A stretch of DNA of 51,137 nucleotides from JANNRR01 sp031401675 (GCA_031401675.1 JANNRR010000008.1:1-51137), one strand, 5' to 3'. Positions 1 to 9,023 are shown, counted from the first letter of the stretch. The notes: a model not told the origin generated them from the sequence alone. Translations and numbers: made by a program.

Positions 1-564
1 AACGGCACCGAACGCTGCGCCGAGGCGCTGGGGGGCTTGGGCGGCGGCTATGACATCGTGGTGAACCTGCAAGGCGACGCGCCGCTGACACCGCATTGGT
101 TCATCGAAGATCTGATCCGGGGCCTCAGCGCCAATCCGGGGGCCGAGGTGGCAACGCCGGTGCTGCGCTGCGACGGCCGCGCCCTGAACGGTTTTCTGGA
201 GGACCGTCGTCAGGGCCGCGTCGGGGGCACCACGGCGGTCTTTGATCTTGACCGCCGGGCGCTATACTTCTCAAAAGAGGTGATCCCGTTCACGTCGCGC
301 AGCTATCAGGACGATGAGCAAACCCCGGTGTTTCACCATGTCGGCGTCTATGCCTTTCGCCCCGGCGCGCTGGCCGCCTATCCGTCGTGGCCGGTCGGCC
401 CCCTCGAGCGGCTGGAGGGGCTGGAACAATTGCGGTTCCTGGAACAGGGGCGCGCGGTGCTGTGTGTCGAAGTGCAGGCGCGCGGCCGGCAGTTCTGGGA
501 GCTGAACAACCCCGAGGATGTGCCCCGGATCGAGGCGATGCTGGCCGAGATGGGGGTGGCGTGA
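1..564 (+). CDS. kdsB: 3-deoxy-manno-octulosonate cytidylyltransferase, 5' end missing
   Basis: Activates Kdo with CTP to CMP-Kdo in the cytoplasm, the donor for lipid A core and some capsules. The gene enters from the left edge already in frame 1 (NGTERCAEAL), so the N-terminal nucleotide-binding part is absent and 187 residues remain. Visible family signatures are NLQGDAPLTPHW (usual form NLQGDEP), HVGVYAFRPGAL, LERLEGLEQLRFLE and a C-terminal ELNNPEDVPRIEAML. Its TGA overlaps the GTG start of the next glycosyltransferase (GTGA), so the two are translationally coupled. The D-A-P instead of D-E-P in the motif fits the capsule-type branch seen in Rhodobacteraceae; that assignment is inference. 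Confidence 0.85.
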   Translation, partial: NGTERCAEALGGLGGGYDIVVNLQGDAPLTPHWFIEDLIRGLSANPGAEVATPVLRCDGRALNGFLEDRRQGRVGGTTAVFDLDRRALYFSKEVIPFTSRSYQDDEQTPVFHHVGVYAFRPGALAAYPSWPVGPLERLEGLEQLRFLEQGRAVLCVEVQARGRQFWELNNPEDVPRIEAMLAEMGVA

Positions 565-1826
565 CGGAACTGCCGGTTTCTGTGCTGCCGCTGAGCGTGG
601 TGGTGGTCAGCCGCCACCGGGCGGCAGACCTGGCCCGCTGCATCACCGGGCTGGCGCAAAGCGATCACCCGCTGATGGAACTGATCGTGGTCGCCGATGC
701 CCAAGGGCTGGCGGCGGCACAGGGAGCGGCGTTGGCGGCAACCGGGGGGCGGATCAAGGGGGCGGTGTTCGACGAGCCGAACATCTCGGCAGCGCGCAAC
801 GTCGGGATCGGGATGGCGGCGGGCGCGGTCGTTGCATTCATCGATGACGATGCGGTGCCGGAACCGACCTGGGCCGGGCGGCTTGCGGCAGCGTTTGCTG
901 ATAATCGGGTGGCAGCAGCGGGTGGCTTTGTGCTGGGGCGCAACGGCATTTCGTTGCAGTGGCAGGCGCGGGTGGTTGATCTGACCGGGCAAGCGCGGGC
1001 CTTGGATGTGGGGCGCGCGGCGTCGCTGCATCCCGGCGTGCCGGGGCAGGCGATCAAGACCGAAGGCACCAACATGGCGTTCCGCCGGTCGGTATTGGCC
1101 GGGATCGGCGGCTTTGATCCGGCGCTGCGGTTCTATCTGGACGAGACCGAGGTCAACCTGCGGCTGGCGGGTCTGGGTCTGATCACCGCCATCGTCCCGC
1201 TGGCGCAGGTGCATCACGGCTTTGCCGCAAGTGCGCGGCGGCGGGCCGACAGGGTGCCGCTGAGCCTGCACGAGATCGGGGCCAGCACCATGGTATTGCT
1301 GCGCAAACATGCCCCGCCCGACCGGCATCCGGCAGCGCTGGCGGTGCTGCACGACGAACAGCGGCTGCGACTTTTGCGCCTGATGCGCGATGGTTTGATC
1401 GAGCCGCGCGATGTCGGGCGGCTCTTGGCGACGCTGGAGGCGGGGCTGCAGGACGGGGAGGGGCGCAGTCTGTCGCCGCTGGGACCGATTCCGGACGCGG
1501 GCCCGCCGTTCCTGCCGTTGCCGGGTACCGGGCCGCGCCCCGGCTGCGTGATCGCCGGATGGTCATACCAGCGGCGGACGTTGCGGGCCCGGGCGCTGGC
1601 TGCCCGCGGCCGGGGCGACATCGTCACCGTGCTGCGCTTCAGCCCTACCGCCGCCTATCACCGGATGCGGTTTCACCCGGACGGCTACTGGGAGCAGTGG
1701 GGCGGCGTCTGGGGCCGGTCGGACCGGGCGGGGCCGATTTTGCAACGCAGCACACCGCGGCAGAGACTCAAGGCCGAATGTGCCCGGCTTGCATCGGTTC
1801 GCCCGGTTCATCCGCTGGATGGTTGA
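561..1826 (+). CDS. Glycosyltransferase family 2
   Basis: A 421-residue GT-A fold glycosyltransferase, probably adding a sugar to a surface polysaccharide. The N-terminus (LPLSVVVVSRHRAADLARCI) is the usual GT2 nucleotide-binding strand, AFIDDDAVPEPTWAGRL is the DXD metal site, and FDPALRFYLDETEVNLRL matches the acceptor-side ED motif region. The GTG at 561 was chosen because it overlaps the kdsB stop and immediately precedes the conserved strand; the open frame extends further upstream but only antisense-like sequence lies there. The last 130 or so residues are not a recognised domain. The sugar donor cannot be read from sequence. Confidence 0.8.
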   Translation: MTELPVSVLPLSVVVVSRHRAADLARCITGLAQSDHPLMELIVVADAQGLAAAQGAALAATGGRIKGAVFDEPNISAARNVGIGMAAGAVVAFIDDDAVPEPTWAGRLAAAFADNRVAAAGGFVLGRNGISLQWQARVVDLTGQARALDVGRAASLHPGVPGQAIKTEGTNMAFRRSVLAGIGGFDPALRFYLDETEVNLRLAGLGLITAIVPLAQVHHGFAASARRRADRVPLSLHEIGASTMVLLRKHAPPDRHPAALAVLHDEQRLRLLRLMRDGLIEPRDVGRLLATLEAGLQDGEGRSLSPLGPIPDAGPPFLPLPGTGPRPGCVIAGWSYQRRTLRARALAARGRGDIVTVLRFSPTAAYHRMRFHPDGYWEQWGGVWGRSDRAGPILQRSTPRQRLKAECARLASVRPVHPLDG

Positions 1827-2017
1827 ACAGCGCCTTGCCCGATTGCATACTGTAACAATTCATAGATTCGCCATTTTGATGGGAGATAGCTGTTAACAAT
1901 GAAGCGCAGGGTCTATGATACGCTATTATTCAGCAACTTTCGACGCAGCGCAGCATTATCGGAGAGTTTCCACAACATCCCGGTGTACGGTTTCCAAAGG
2001 TCGGTGAAGGTTCGGAC
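1827..2017 (+). promoter_or_regulatory. AT-rich leader and probable promoter region of galU
   Basis: This 191-bp gap is clearly more AT-rich than the flanking genes and precedes galU, so it very likely holds its promoter. Two similar motifs, TGTAACAAT (1851-1859) and TGTTAACAAT (1891-1900), lie 40 bp apart on the same strand and could be a regulator site. No clear -35/-10 pair was settled and no terminator hairpin with a T-run was seen. The assignment as a regulatory region is inference from position and base composition. Confidence 0.45.
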
Positions 2018-2917
2018 ATGAAGAAAAGAAGCAAGGTTTCAAAGGCAATTTTTCCGGTCGCAGGGTTGGGAACGCGGTTCCTGCCGGCGACGAAGTCGAT
2101 CCCGAAAGAGATCATGACGCTGGTTGACCGCCCGTTGATCCAGTACGCCATCGACGAGGCGCGGGCGGCCGGCATCAAGGAGTTCATCTTTGTCACCTCG
2201 CGCGGGAAGTCCGCGCTGGAGGATTACTTTGACCATGCGCCAGAGCTGGAAAATGCCCTGCGCAAGGCCGGCAAGGAACATTTGCTGGAAATTCTGAAGA
2301 CCACCAACATGGAAAGCGGCGCGATTGCCTATATCCGCCAGCACAAGGCGATGGGGCTGGGTCACGCGGTCTGGTGCGCCCGGCGGTTGATCGGCAACGA
2401 ACCGTTCGCTGTCATGCTGCCCGATGACGTGATCGCGGCGGAAAAGTCCTGCCTGCAGCAGATGATCGAGGCGCATGCCGAAACTGGCGGCAACATGGTG
2501 GCGGCGATGGAAGTGCCGCCCGAAAAAGCCTCGGCCTACGGGGTGCTGGACGTGAAGGAGGACATGGGTTCGATCGTGTCGGTCAAGGGCATGGTGGAAA
2601 AGCCCAAGGCCGAGAATGCGCCGTCGAACCTGGCGGTGATCGGGCGCTACATCCTGACGCCGCAGGTGATGAACAACCTGAACCGGATGAAGCCGGGCGC
2701 GGGCGGCGAGATTCAGCTGACCGACGCGATTGCCGAAGAGATCGCGACCAACGACAACGTCTACGGCTTCCGCTTCCGTGGCCAGCGCTTCGATTGCGGG
2801 TCCAAGGCCGGGTTCCTGCAGGCCACCGTCGCCTTCGGGCTGGCGCGCGAGGACCTGGGGGCCGAATTCGGGCAGTTCCTGTACGAGATGATGTCGCGAC
2901 AGAAGGCGGCACAGTAG
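2018..2917 (+). CDS. galU: UTP--glucose-1-phosphate uridylyltransferase
   Basis: Makes UDP-glucose from UTP and glucose-1-phosphate, the precursor for glucose, galactose and glucuronate units of surface glycans. The 299-residue length is typical. Signatures include AIFPVAGLGTRFLPATKSIPKE (nucleotide-binding G-x-G-T-R loop), MLPDDVIAAEKSCL, VEKPKAENAPSNLAVIGRY and GGEIQLTDAI. The ATG at 2018 gives the usual basic start MKKRSKVSKAIFPVAG. It has its own AT-rich upstream region and sits amid glycosyltransferases, so its UDP-glucose probably feeds this locus as well as general metabolism. Confidence 0.95.
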   Translation: MKKRSKVSKAIFPVAGLGTRFLPATKSIPKEIMTLVDRPLIQYAIDEARAAGIKEFIFVTSRGKSALEDYFDHAPELENALRKAGKEHLLEILKTTNMESGAIAYIRQHKAMGLGHAVWCARRLIGNEPFAVMLPDDVIAAEKSCLQQMIEAHAETGGNMVAAMEVPPEKASAYGVLDVKEDMGSIVSVKGMVEKPKAENAPSNLAVIGRYILTPQVMNNLNRMKPGAGGEIQLTDAIAEEIATNDNVYGFRFRGQRFDCGSKAGFLQATVAFGLAREDLGAEFGQFLYEMMSRQKAAQ

Positions 2918-2946
2918 GGGCCGGCCATCACGGGGGCGCGGCGTTG

Positions 2947-4194
2947 GTGACGGCCCGCCTGCTTGACCTGACGCGCCTGATCTCTCGCGCCGGACAGGGA
3001 CCGATGACCGGGGTTGACCGGGTCGAGTTTGCCTATCTGTCGCATCTCTTGACGCTGCCGGCACCGCTGTTCGGGCTGGTGGCGACCGGGTTCGGGCAAT
3101 CGGTGCTGGACCGGGCCGGGGTCGCGGCGCTGCGTCGCCGGATCGCGGGCAACGACGATTGGGGCAGCGCCGATCTGATCGCGCGCCTGTCGCGGCGCAA
3201 AGGCCCGATGCGACGGCGCGCGGAATCGGATGTGCGCCGGCTGTCTCTGGCAACTGTGTCGGCGCGGGGGCTGGGCAGGCTGTTGCAGCGGGTGCTGCCG
3301 GTCGGGTTTGCCTATCTGAACACCGGGCACGCCAACCTGAGTGAAGCGGCGTTCGCGGCGGTGGCTTGGGCCGAGGGCCGGGTGATGGTGCTGGTCCACG
3401 ATACCATCCCCCTGGATTTCCCGCAGTTCACCCGCCCCGGCCAGTCCGGGATTTTCGCGGGCAAGCTGCAACGGGTCGGGGCCCGGGCCGATCTGGTGAT
3501 CTTCAACTCGGCTGCCAGCAAGCGTGATGCCGAACGGTATTTCGCGGGCTGGGGTCGGGTGCCGCCGTCGGTAGTGGCGCATCTGGGGATGGGGATGGCC
3601 ACCCTTGCCCGTCCGCCCGGGGCCGGTGAAATCGCCGCCGCCCTGCCGCCGGGGCTGGACCCGGACCGCCCGTGGTTTCTGTGCGTCGGCACCATCGAGC
3701 CGCGCAAGAACCATGCGCTGCTCTTGGATATCTGGGCCGATCTTGCCGCAACACTGCCGGCCGCACTGGTGCCGCAACTGGTCATTCTGGGCGGGCGCGG
3801 CTGGATGAACCGCGAGGTTTTTCGCAGGCTGGACGCGTTGCCCGCCGACAGCCCGGTGCGCGAACTGAACGGCGCCGATGACCGGATGCTGGCGGCCCTG
3901 TTGTCGGGGTCGGCCGGGCTGTTGTTTCCCAGCCATGCCGAGGGCTTTGGCCTGCCGCCGCTGGAGGCTGCGGCCTGTGGCATTCCGGTGCTGTGCAACG
4001 ACTTGCCGGTGATCCGCGAGGTCTTGGGCGAATATCCCGTTTACGCTGCCGTCGCCGACCGCTATCTTTGGACCAGAACAATAATGTTGCTGGCAGACGG
4101 CAAGCGGGCGGGGACGGGGAACGGCAGGCGCGGCACGCAACCGGCGCTTCCCACATGGGAAAATCACTTCAATCTGGTCTTAAGCCTGACGTGA
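2947..4194 (+). CDS. Glycosyltransferase family 4 (GT-B fold)
   Basis: A 415-residue retaining GT-B glycosyltransferase. The C-terminal half has WFLCVGTIEPRKNHALLLD, the start of the donor domain, and EGFGLPPLEAAACGIPVL, the E-x7-E signature of the GT4/GT1 group (Pfam Glycos_transf_1). The N-terminal acceptor domain includes VMVLVHDTIPLDFP and VIFNSAASKRDAERYF. Start codon is uncertain: GTG 2947 (VTARLLDLTRLISRAGQGPMTG) fits best because the start of the acceptor domain follows directly; TTG 2944 or ATG 3004 are alternatives. It begins 29 bp after galU and is probably cotranscribed with it. The linkage formed is unknown. Confidence 0.8.
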   Translation: MTARLLDLTRLISRAGQGPMTGVDRVEFAYLSHLLTLPAPLFGLVATGFGQSVLDRAGVAALRRRIAGNDDWGSADLIARLSRRKGPMRRRAESDVRRLSLATVSARGLGRLLQRVLPVGFAYLNTGHANLSEAAFAAVAWAEGRVMVLVHDTIPLDFPQFTRPGQSGIFAGKLQRVGARADLVIFNSAASKRDAERYFAGWGRVPPSVVAHLGMGMATLARPPGAGEIAAALPPGLDPDRPWFLCVGTIEPRKNHALLLDIWADLAATLPAALVPQLVILGGRGWMNREVFRRLDALPADSPVRELNGADDRMLAALLSGSAGLLFPSHAEGFGLPPLEAAACGIPVLCNDLPVIREVLGEYPVYAAVADRYLWTRTIMLLADGKRAGTGNGRRGTQPALPTWENHFNLVLSLT

Positions 4195-4221
4195 TAGTCC
4201 AATGGGCTGCGGTTGCCGTCA

Positions 4222-5253
4222 ATGCCCCCGGCGAGGGACAGATTGGGATTGTTGCGAACCTATGCGCTGCGACTGGCCCGGAAGCGATGGCGCGTCCGGG
4301 CTTTTCGCAAGCGCCGCGAGTTGCAACCGGTCAATGATCGCACCGATGCCATCGGCGGTGATGCCATTCTGTTGTTCTGCACGCTGCGCAACGAACGGGC
4401 CCGGCTGCCGTTTTTCCTGCGCTACTACCGCGATCTGGGCGTCGAACATTTTCTGCTGGTCGACAACGGTTCGGATGACGGCAGCCGCGAGTATCTGAAT
4501 GGCCAGCCCGACGTGTCGCTGTGGACCACCACGCACAGTTACAAGCGGTCGCGGTTCGGGGTGGACTGGCTGACCTGGCTGCAATCGCGGCACGGGCATG
4601 GCCATTGGACGCTGGTGGTCGATGTCGATGAGTTCCTGATCTATCCGTTCTGCGATACCAGACCGATCCGCGCCCTGACCGACTGGCTGGACGCATCCTC
4701 GATCCGGTCATTCGGGGCGATGCTGGTGGATATGTATCCCAAGGCCAGCGTCGATGCCCAACCCTATCTGGAAGGGCAGGACCCGTTCGAGATTGCGGCC
4801 TGGTTCGACAGCGGCAACTACATGATTTCGCGCAACAAGCGCTATGGCAACCTGTGGATTCAGGGTGGCCCGCGCGCCCGGGTGTATTTCGCCGACAGCC
4901 CCGAGCGTGCGCCGGCCCTGAACAAGATACCGCTGGTGCGCTGGCACCGCGACTATGCCTATGTCAGTTCCACCCACATGCTGCTGCCGCGCGGGCTGAA
5001 CCTGGTCTATGACGAATGGGGCGGCGAAAAAGCCTCGGGCTGTCTGCTGCATGCCAAGTTCCTGGATGTCTTTGTCGGCAAGTCGCACGAGGAAGTGCAG
5101 CGGCACGAGCATTTTGCCAACAGCCACGAATACCGCGCCTATGTGGCGGGGTTGCGGGACAATCCCGAACTGTGGTGCAAGTGGTCGGAAAAATACATAA
5201 ACTGGCGGCAGCTTGAGATTTTGGGGCTGATGTCGAAAGGTAACTGGGCATGA
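4222..5253 (+). CDS. Glycosyltransferase family 2-like protein
   Basis: A 343-residue protein with the start ILLFCTLRNERARLPFFLRY and LLVDNGSDDGSREYL, the pattern of the family that edits or extends glycans with a GT2/GT92-like fold (Pfam Glyco_tranf_2_4). VVDVDEFLIYP supplies the DXD metal motif. About 50 basic residues precede the catalytic strand, possibly a membrane-surface tether. ATG 4222 was chosen over TTG 4213; TTG 4243 behind a GAGGGACAG stretch is another possible start. It ends 10 bp before the next glycosyltransferase, in an apparent operon. Confidence 0.75.
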   Translation: MPPARDRLGLLRTYALRLARKRWRVRAFRKRRELQPVNDRTDAIGGDAILLFCTLRNERARLPFFLRYYRDLGVEHFLLVDNGSDDGSREYLNGQPDVSLWTTTHSYKRSRFGVDWLTWLQSRHGHGHWTLVVDVDEFLIYPFCDTRPIRALTDWLDASSIRSFGAMLVDMYPKASVDAQPYLEGQDPFEIAAWFDSGNYMISRNKRYGNLWIQGGPRARVYFADSPERAPALNKIPLVRWHRDYAYVSSTHMLLPRGLNLVYDEWGGEKASGCLLHAKFLDVFVGKSHEEVQRHEHFANSHEYRAYVAGLRDNPELWCKWSEKYINWRQLEILGLMSKGNWA

Positions 5254-5263
5254 AGGGGGCAAG

Positions 5264-6961
5264 GTGAGCGTCGGCATTGTCATGCTGTGTCATACGGCGC
5301 TGAACCGTGCTGCCCAGGTTGCGCGGCACTGGGCAGATCGCGGTTGCCCGGTGGTGATCCATGTCGACAAGCGCGTGACGCGCAAGGCCCATGACAAGCT
5401 GTTGAAGTCGCTGTCAGATCTGACAAACATCCGCTTTTCGGTGCGGCACCGCTGCGAATGGGGCACCTGGTCGATCACCGAGGCGACGCAGACGGCGGCG
5501 GCGCTGATGCTGGCCAGCTTTCCGGAGGTGCGGCATGTCTATCTGGCCTCGGGTTCCTGCCTGCCCCTGCGCCCTGTCGAAGAGATGCTGGCCTATCTGG
5601 CCGAGCGGCCGCGCACCGATTTCATCGAAAGCGTCACCACCGAGGATGTCGGCTGGACGGTTGGGGGGATCGACTATGAGCGGTTCACCTTGCGGTTTCC
5701 GTTCAGCTGGAAACGGCACCGCTGGCTGTTTGACGGCTATGTCGGCCTGCAGCGGCGGCTGCGGCTGCGCCGCCGCATCCCCAGACGCATCACGCCGCAT
5801 CTGGGCAGCCAGTGGTGGTGCCTGACGCGGCAGACGTTGTCGGCCATTCTGGAGGACCCGGACCGCCCCGAGTTCGACCGCTATTTTTCAAAGGTCTGGA
5901 TCCCGGACGAGTCGTATTTCCAGACGCTGGTGCGGCTTTATTCGGTCAACGTGGAAAGCCGGTCGCTGACTCTGTCGAAATTCGATTTTCAAGGCAAGCC
6001 GCACATCTTCTATGATGATCACCTGCAGCTTCTGCGCCGGTCGGATTGCTTTGTCGCCCGCAAGATCTGGCCGCATGCCGACCGGCTTTACCGGGCCTTT
6101 CTGTCCGAGGATGCCGGGCAGCAGACCCAGGCCGAACCCAATCCCGGCAAGATCGACCGGCTGTTCGCCAAAGCGGTGGAGCGGCGGACGCGCGGGCGGC
6201 CGGGCCTGTACATGCAAAGCCGGTTTCCGGTGGAAAACTGGGAAAACGGCCGGACCTGCGCGCCCTATTCGGTGTTCGAGGGCTTCAGCGACCTGTTCGA
6301 GAATTTCGAGACCTGGCTGGGCAAGGCGGCGGGCGGGCGGGTGCATGGCCATCTGTTCGGGCCGGCCCGGGCCGAATTTGCCGGCGGCGAAACGGTCTAT
6401 AACGGCGCGCTTTGCGACAGTGCGGCGCTGCGCGATTACAATCCGCGCGCTTTTCTGACCAGCTTGATCTGGAATACGCGGGGCGAACGGCAATGCTTTC
6501 AGTTCGGCCCGGGCGACATCCAGAGGATCGGGGCCTTTCTGTCGATGGACCCGAATGCGCAGGTATCGGTCATTTCGGGGGCCTGGGCGGTGCCGCTGTT
6601 CCATTCCAACCAGAACTTCTCCGAAATCCGAAAGGAAGCGGCGCGGCTGCAGAAGATCGAGAGCGAGCATCTGGCGATCCTGCGGTCGGTCAACTCCAAG
6701 GCGCGGGTGCGGATTTGGACGATGGCCGAATTTGTCGAAAGCCCGATGGAACCCTTGCAGACCATCATCGACGAGATCAGCCCGCGGGCGCAGCGCCGCC
6801 TGACCGAAGCGCCAAAGATGACCGACCTGACCGGGTTTGGCCAGTTTCTGCAGAACCTGAAGAACCAGGGGATGCAACCGGTGCTGATGGGCGATTTTCC
6901 TACCGGCGACGATCCGCACGCGATCGCCGCCCGGCGCGGCAAACCCTATCTTGTGAAATGA
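5264..6961 (+). CDS. GT14-like (core-2/I-branching type) glycosyltransferase with C-terminal extension
   Basis: 565 residues. The first about 290 residues look like the beta-1,6-N-acetylglucosaminyltransferase family: SVGIVMLCHTALNRAAQ, VVIHVDKRVTRKAHDKL, VYLASGSCLPLRPVEEM, GSQWWCLTRQTL and PDESYFQTLVRLY. The remaining about 270 residues (from roughly SRFPVENWENGRTCAPYS to the end) form a separate region resembling the uncharacterised DUF5927/DUF5928 extensions found on such enzymes in Rhodobacterales; that name is from memory and not checked. GTG 5264 follows a GGGGGCAAG ribosome-binding site. It is 10 bp downstream of the previous gene and 10 bp upstream of the sulfotransferase gene. Confidence 0.75.
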   Translation: MSVGIVMLCHTALNRAAQVARHWADRGCPVVIHVDKRVTRKAHDKLLKSLSDLTNIRFSVRHRCEWGTWSITEATQTAAALMLASFPEVRHVYLASGSCLPLRPVEEMLAYLAERPRTDFIESVTTEDVGWTVGGIDYERFTLRFPFSWKRHRWLFDGYVGLQRRLRLRRRIPRRITPHLGSQWWCLTRQTLSAILEDPDRPEFDRYFSKVWIPDESYFQTLVRLYSVNVESRSLTLSKFDFQGKPHIFYDDHLQLLRRSDCFVARKIWPHADRLYRAFLSEDAGQQTQAEPNPGKIDRLFAKAVERRTRGRPGLYMQSRFPVENWENGRTCAPYSVFEGFSDLFENFETWLGKAAGGRVHGHLFGPARAEFAGGETVYNGALCDSAALRDYNPRAFLTSLIWNTRGERQCFQFGPGDIQRIGAFLSMDPNAQVSVISGAWAVPLFHSNQNFSEIRKEAARLQKIESEHLAILRSVNSKARVRIWTMAEFVESPMEPLQTIIDEISPRAQRRLTEAPKMTDLTGFGQFLQNLKNQGMQPVLMGDFPTGDDPHAIAARRGKPYLVK

Positions 6962-6971
6962 GCCGGACCGC

Positions 6972-8432
6972 ATGACCCCTGCCCCCACGTCCAGCACCTC
7001 GACGTCCAGCGGCGTCCGGCGCTTTGACTATTTCATCCTGCTGGCCGAAATGCGAACCGGCTCGAACTATCTGGAGGCGAGCCTGAACGAACTGCCGGGC
7101 ATCGTCTGCCACGGCGAGGCGTTCAATGCGCATTTCATCGGCCACAAGAACAAGGACGAACTGCTAGGCGTAACGCTGGCGACGCGTGAAGCTGATCCGC
7201 TGGGACTGTTGCAGCGGATGCGGGCAGAGACTACCGGGTTGGCCGGGTTTCGCTACTTCCACGACCACGACCCGCGCGTTCTGGCGCATTGCCTGCCCGA
7301 TCCGCGCTGCGCCAAGATCATCCTGACCCGCAATCCCCTGGAAAGCTATGTCTCGCGGCTGATCGCGGCCGAAACCGGGCAATGGATGCTGAAGGATGTC
7401 AAACACCAGAAATCGGCGCGGGTCCGGTTCCGGGGTGAGGAGTTCGAGCGCTATCTGGACGACGCGCAGGCGTTTCAGTTGCAGCTCTTGCGCGGCTTGC
7501 AGGTGACCGGGCAGACCGCGTTCTACATCGGCTATGACGATATCGGCGATGTGGCGGTGCTGAACGGGCTGGCGCGGTTTCTGGGGGTGGCGGCAGAGCT
7601 GGCGGCACCGTCGCATCTTCTGAAAAAGCAGAACCCCGAGCCGATCAACGACAAGGTCACCAATCCCGACGACATGGCGGCGGCGCTAGCGCGGCTGGAC
7701 CGGTTCAACCTGAGTCTTACCCCGAATTTCGAGCCGCGCCGGGGGGCGATGCTGCCGCTGTTTCAGGCCGCCGCCCGGGCGCCGTTGTTGTATCAGCCGA
7801 TCCGCGCCACCGGCGGGGCCCGGCTGGCGGCGTGGCTGGCGGCACTGGACGGGGTGGCGGTTGACCGGCTGCAATCCGGCTTTACCCAGAAATCGCTGCG
7901 GCAGTGGCAACGGCAAAACCCCGGCCACCTGAGCTTCACCGTGATCCGCCACCCGTTGGCGCGGGCGCACGCGGCATTTTGCGACTATATCCTGAGCGAT
8001 GCCCGCCCCGAGGCGCGCGCCGTGCTGAAACGCAACTACAAGGTGCCGCTGCCGGATCCGGACCGGATGGGGCGCTACGGTCTGGCCGAGCACCGCGCCG
8101 CCTTTCTGGCGTTTCTGCGGGTGATCAAGGGCAATCTGGCCGGGCAGACCAGTTTTCGCGTCGATGGTGCCTGGGCCTCGCAAAGCGCGGTGGTTCAGGG
8201 CTTCAACGCCGCGCAGCAGCCCGACCTCATCCTGCGCGAGGACCGGCTGGCCGAAGGGTTGGCCTACCTTGCGGCAGAGATCGGCCGCCCCTGCCCGCCG
8301 CTGCCTGCCGATCCGGCCCGGCCGGTCCACGCCCTGGCCGACATCCATGACGAAGAGATCGAGGCGGCGGCGCGTGACGCCTATCAGCGCGACTATGTCG
8401 GGTTCGGGTTCGGCCCCTGGCGGCCCGACTGA
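6972..8432 (+). CDS. Tandem sulfotransferase-like protein
   Basis: 486 residues with two sulfotransferase-like halves. The N-terminal half has a 5'-phosphosulfate loop (MRTGSNYLEASLNELPG, about residues 27-43) and a 3'-phosphate motif (LTRNPLESYVSRLI, about 117-130), as in Stf0/NodH-type enzymes that use PAPS. The C-terminal half has a second loop (YQPIRATGGARLAAWL, about 274-290) and FTVIRHPLARAHAAF (about 322-336), resembling the sulfotransferase-2 family form H-I-P-K-T-G-G-T and F-V-R-x-P. Last gene of the glycosyltransferase run, so its acceptor is probably the polysaccharide made there. The second loop has Arg-Ala in place of the usual Lys, so that half may be weak or inactive. Each half is supported by motifs only. 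Confidence 0.75.
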   Translation: MTPAPTSSTSTSSGVRRFDYFILLAEMRTGSNYLEASLNELPGIVCHGEAFNAHFIGHKNKDELLGVTLATREADPLGLLQRMRAETTGLAGFRYFHDHDPRVLAHCLPDPRCAKIILTRNPLESYVSRLIAAETGQWMLKDVKHQKSARVRFRGEEFERYLDDAQAFQLQLLRGLQVTGQTAFYIGYDDIGDVAVLNGLARFLGVAAELAAPSHLLKKQNPEPINDKVTNPDDMAAALARLDRFNLSLTPNFEPRRGAMLPLFQAAARAPLLYQPIRATGGARLAAWLAALDGVAVDRLQSGFTQKSLRQWQRQNPGHLSFTVIRHPLARAHAAFCDYILSDARPEARAVLKRNYKVPLPDPDRMGRYGLAEHRAAFLAFLRVIKGNLAGQTSFRVDGAWASQSAVVQGFNAAQQPDLILREDRLAEGLAYLAAEIGRPCPPLPADPARPVHALADIHDEEIEAAARDAYQRDYVGFGFGPWRPD

Positions 8433-8465
8433 CCGGCCACCCGACTGGCAAACCTGCCGCGCCCG

Positions 8466-8501
8466 CTTCATTCCGGCACAACTATCCCCGCCTGAGGCTC
8501 C
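8466..8501 (-). repeat. Oriented short repeat, copy 1
   Basis: On the minus strand this reads GC-rich stem, then GGCGGGGATAGTT, then GCCGGAATGAAG. It lies in the 91-bp convergent gap between the sulfotransferase gene and ptsN, downstream of ptsN, and is the most degenerate of the six copies noted in the window. It may act as a 3'-end signal here. Confidence 0.5.
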
Positions 8502-8523
8502 GGTCGCGTTCCCAGTGCCGGCG

Positions 8524-8988
8524 TCAGGCGGCCTGGCTGGCCTTGGTTTCGGTCAGCACCGCATAAAGCGTCGCCGGGTCGGAATTGGCGCGCAGCTTGG
8601 CGCAGACCGCGGCATCGCGCATGGTGCGCGACACCAGCGCCAGCGCTTTCAGGTGGTCGACACCGCTGTCTTTCGGGGCGAACAGGGCGAACACCAGATC
8701 AACCGGCTGCCGGTCGACCGAGTCGAAGTCCAGCGAACGTTCCAGTTTCAGGAAGACGCCGACCACATCGCTCAGCCCTTCGATGCGGGCATGTGGCAGG
8801 GCGATGCCATGGCCGACCCCGGTCGGCCCCAGGGTTTCGCGTTCCTGCAACCCGTCCACCGCTGCCGCCGCCGACAGGCCGTAGGCACCGGCGGCAAGGT
8901 CACCCAGATCCTGAAACAGGCGCTTCTTGCTGGTCAGGTTGGCAACAACCTTGACCGCGCCAGGCTTCAACAGTCGTGAAATATGCAT
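8524..8988 (-). CDS. ptsN: Nitrogen-regulatory phosphotransferase EIIA protein
   Basis: Cytoplasmic EIIA-Ntr component of the nitrogen PTS, phosphorylated by NPr and acting as a regulator of metabolism and stress rather than of sugar uptake. 154 residues, the usual length. The phosphorylated histidine is His66 within VGHGIALPHARIEGL; GLQERETLGPTGVGHG precedes it and DLVFALFAPKDSGVDHLKAL follows, both typical of PTS_EIIA_2. It lies 35 bp after hpf on the same strand, in the conserved rpoN-hpf-ptsN order. No HPr kinase or NPr gene is present in this window. Confidence 0.95.
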   Translation of the reverse strand: MHISRLLKPGAVKVVANLTSKKRLFQDLGDLAAGAYGLSAAAAVDGLQERETLGPTGVGHGIALPHARIEGLSDVVGVFLKLERSLDFDSVDRQPVDLVFALFAPKDSGVDHLKALALVSRTMRDAAVCAKLRANSDPATLYAVLTETKASQAA

Positions 8989-9023
8989 CTATCGTTACTG
9001 TCCGGCGCCGGGTGTGCGGCGCG

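Noticed and set aside
387..560. Upstream extension of the GT2 gene inside kdsB
   Set aside because: KdsB is clearly coded in another frame here, and the glycosyltransferase start strand follows the GTG at 561.
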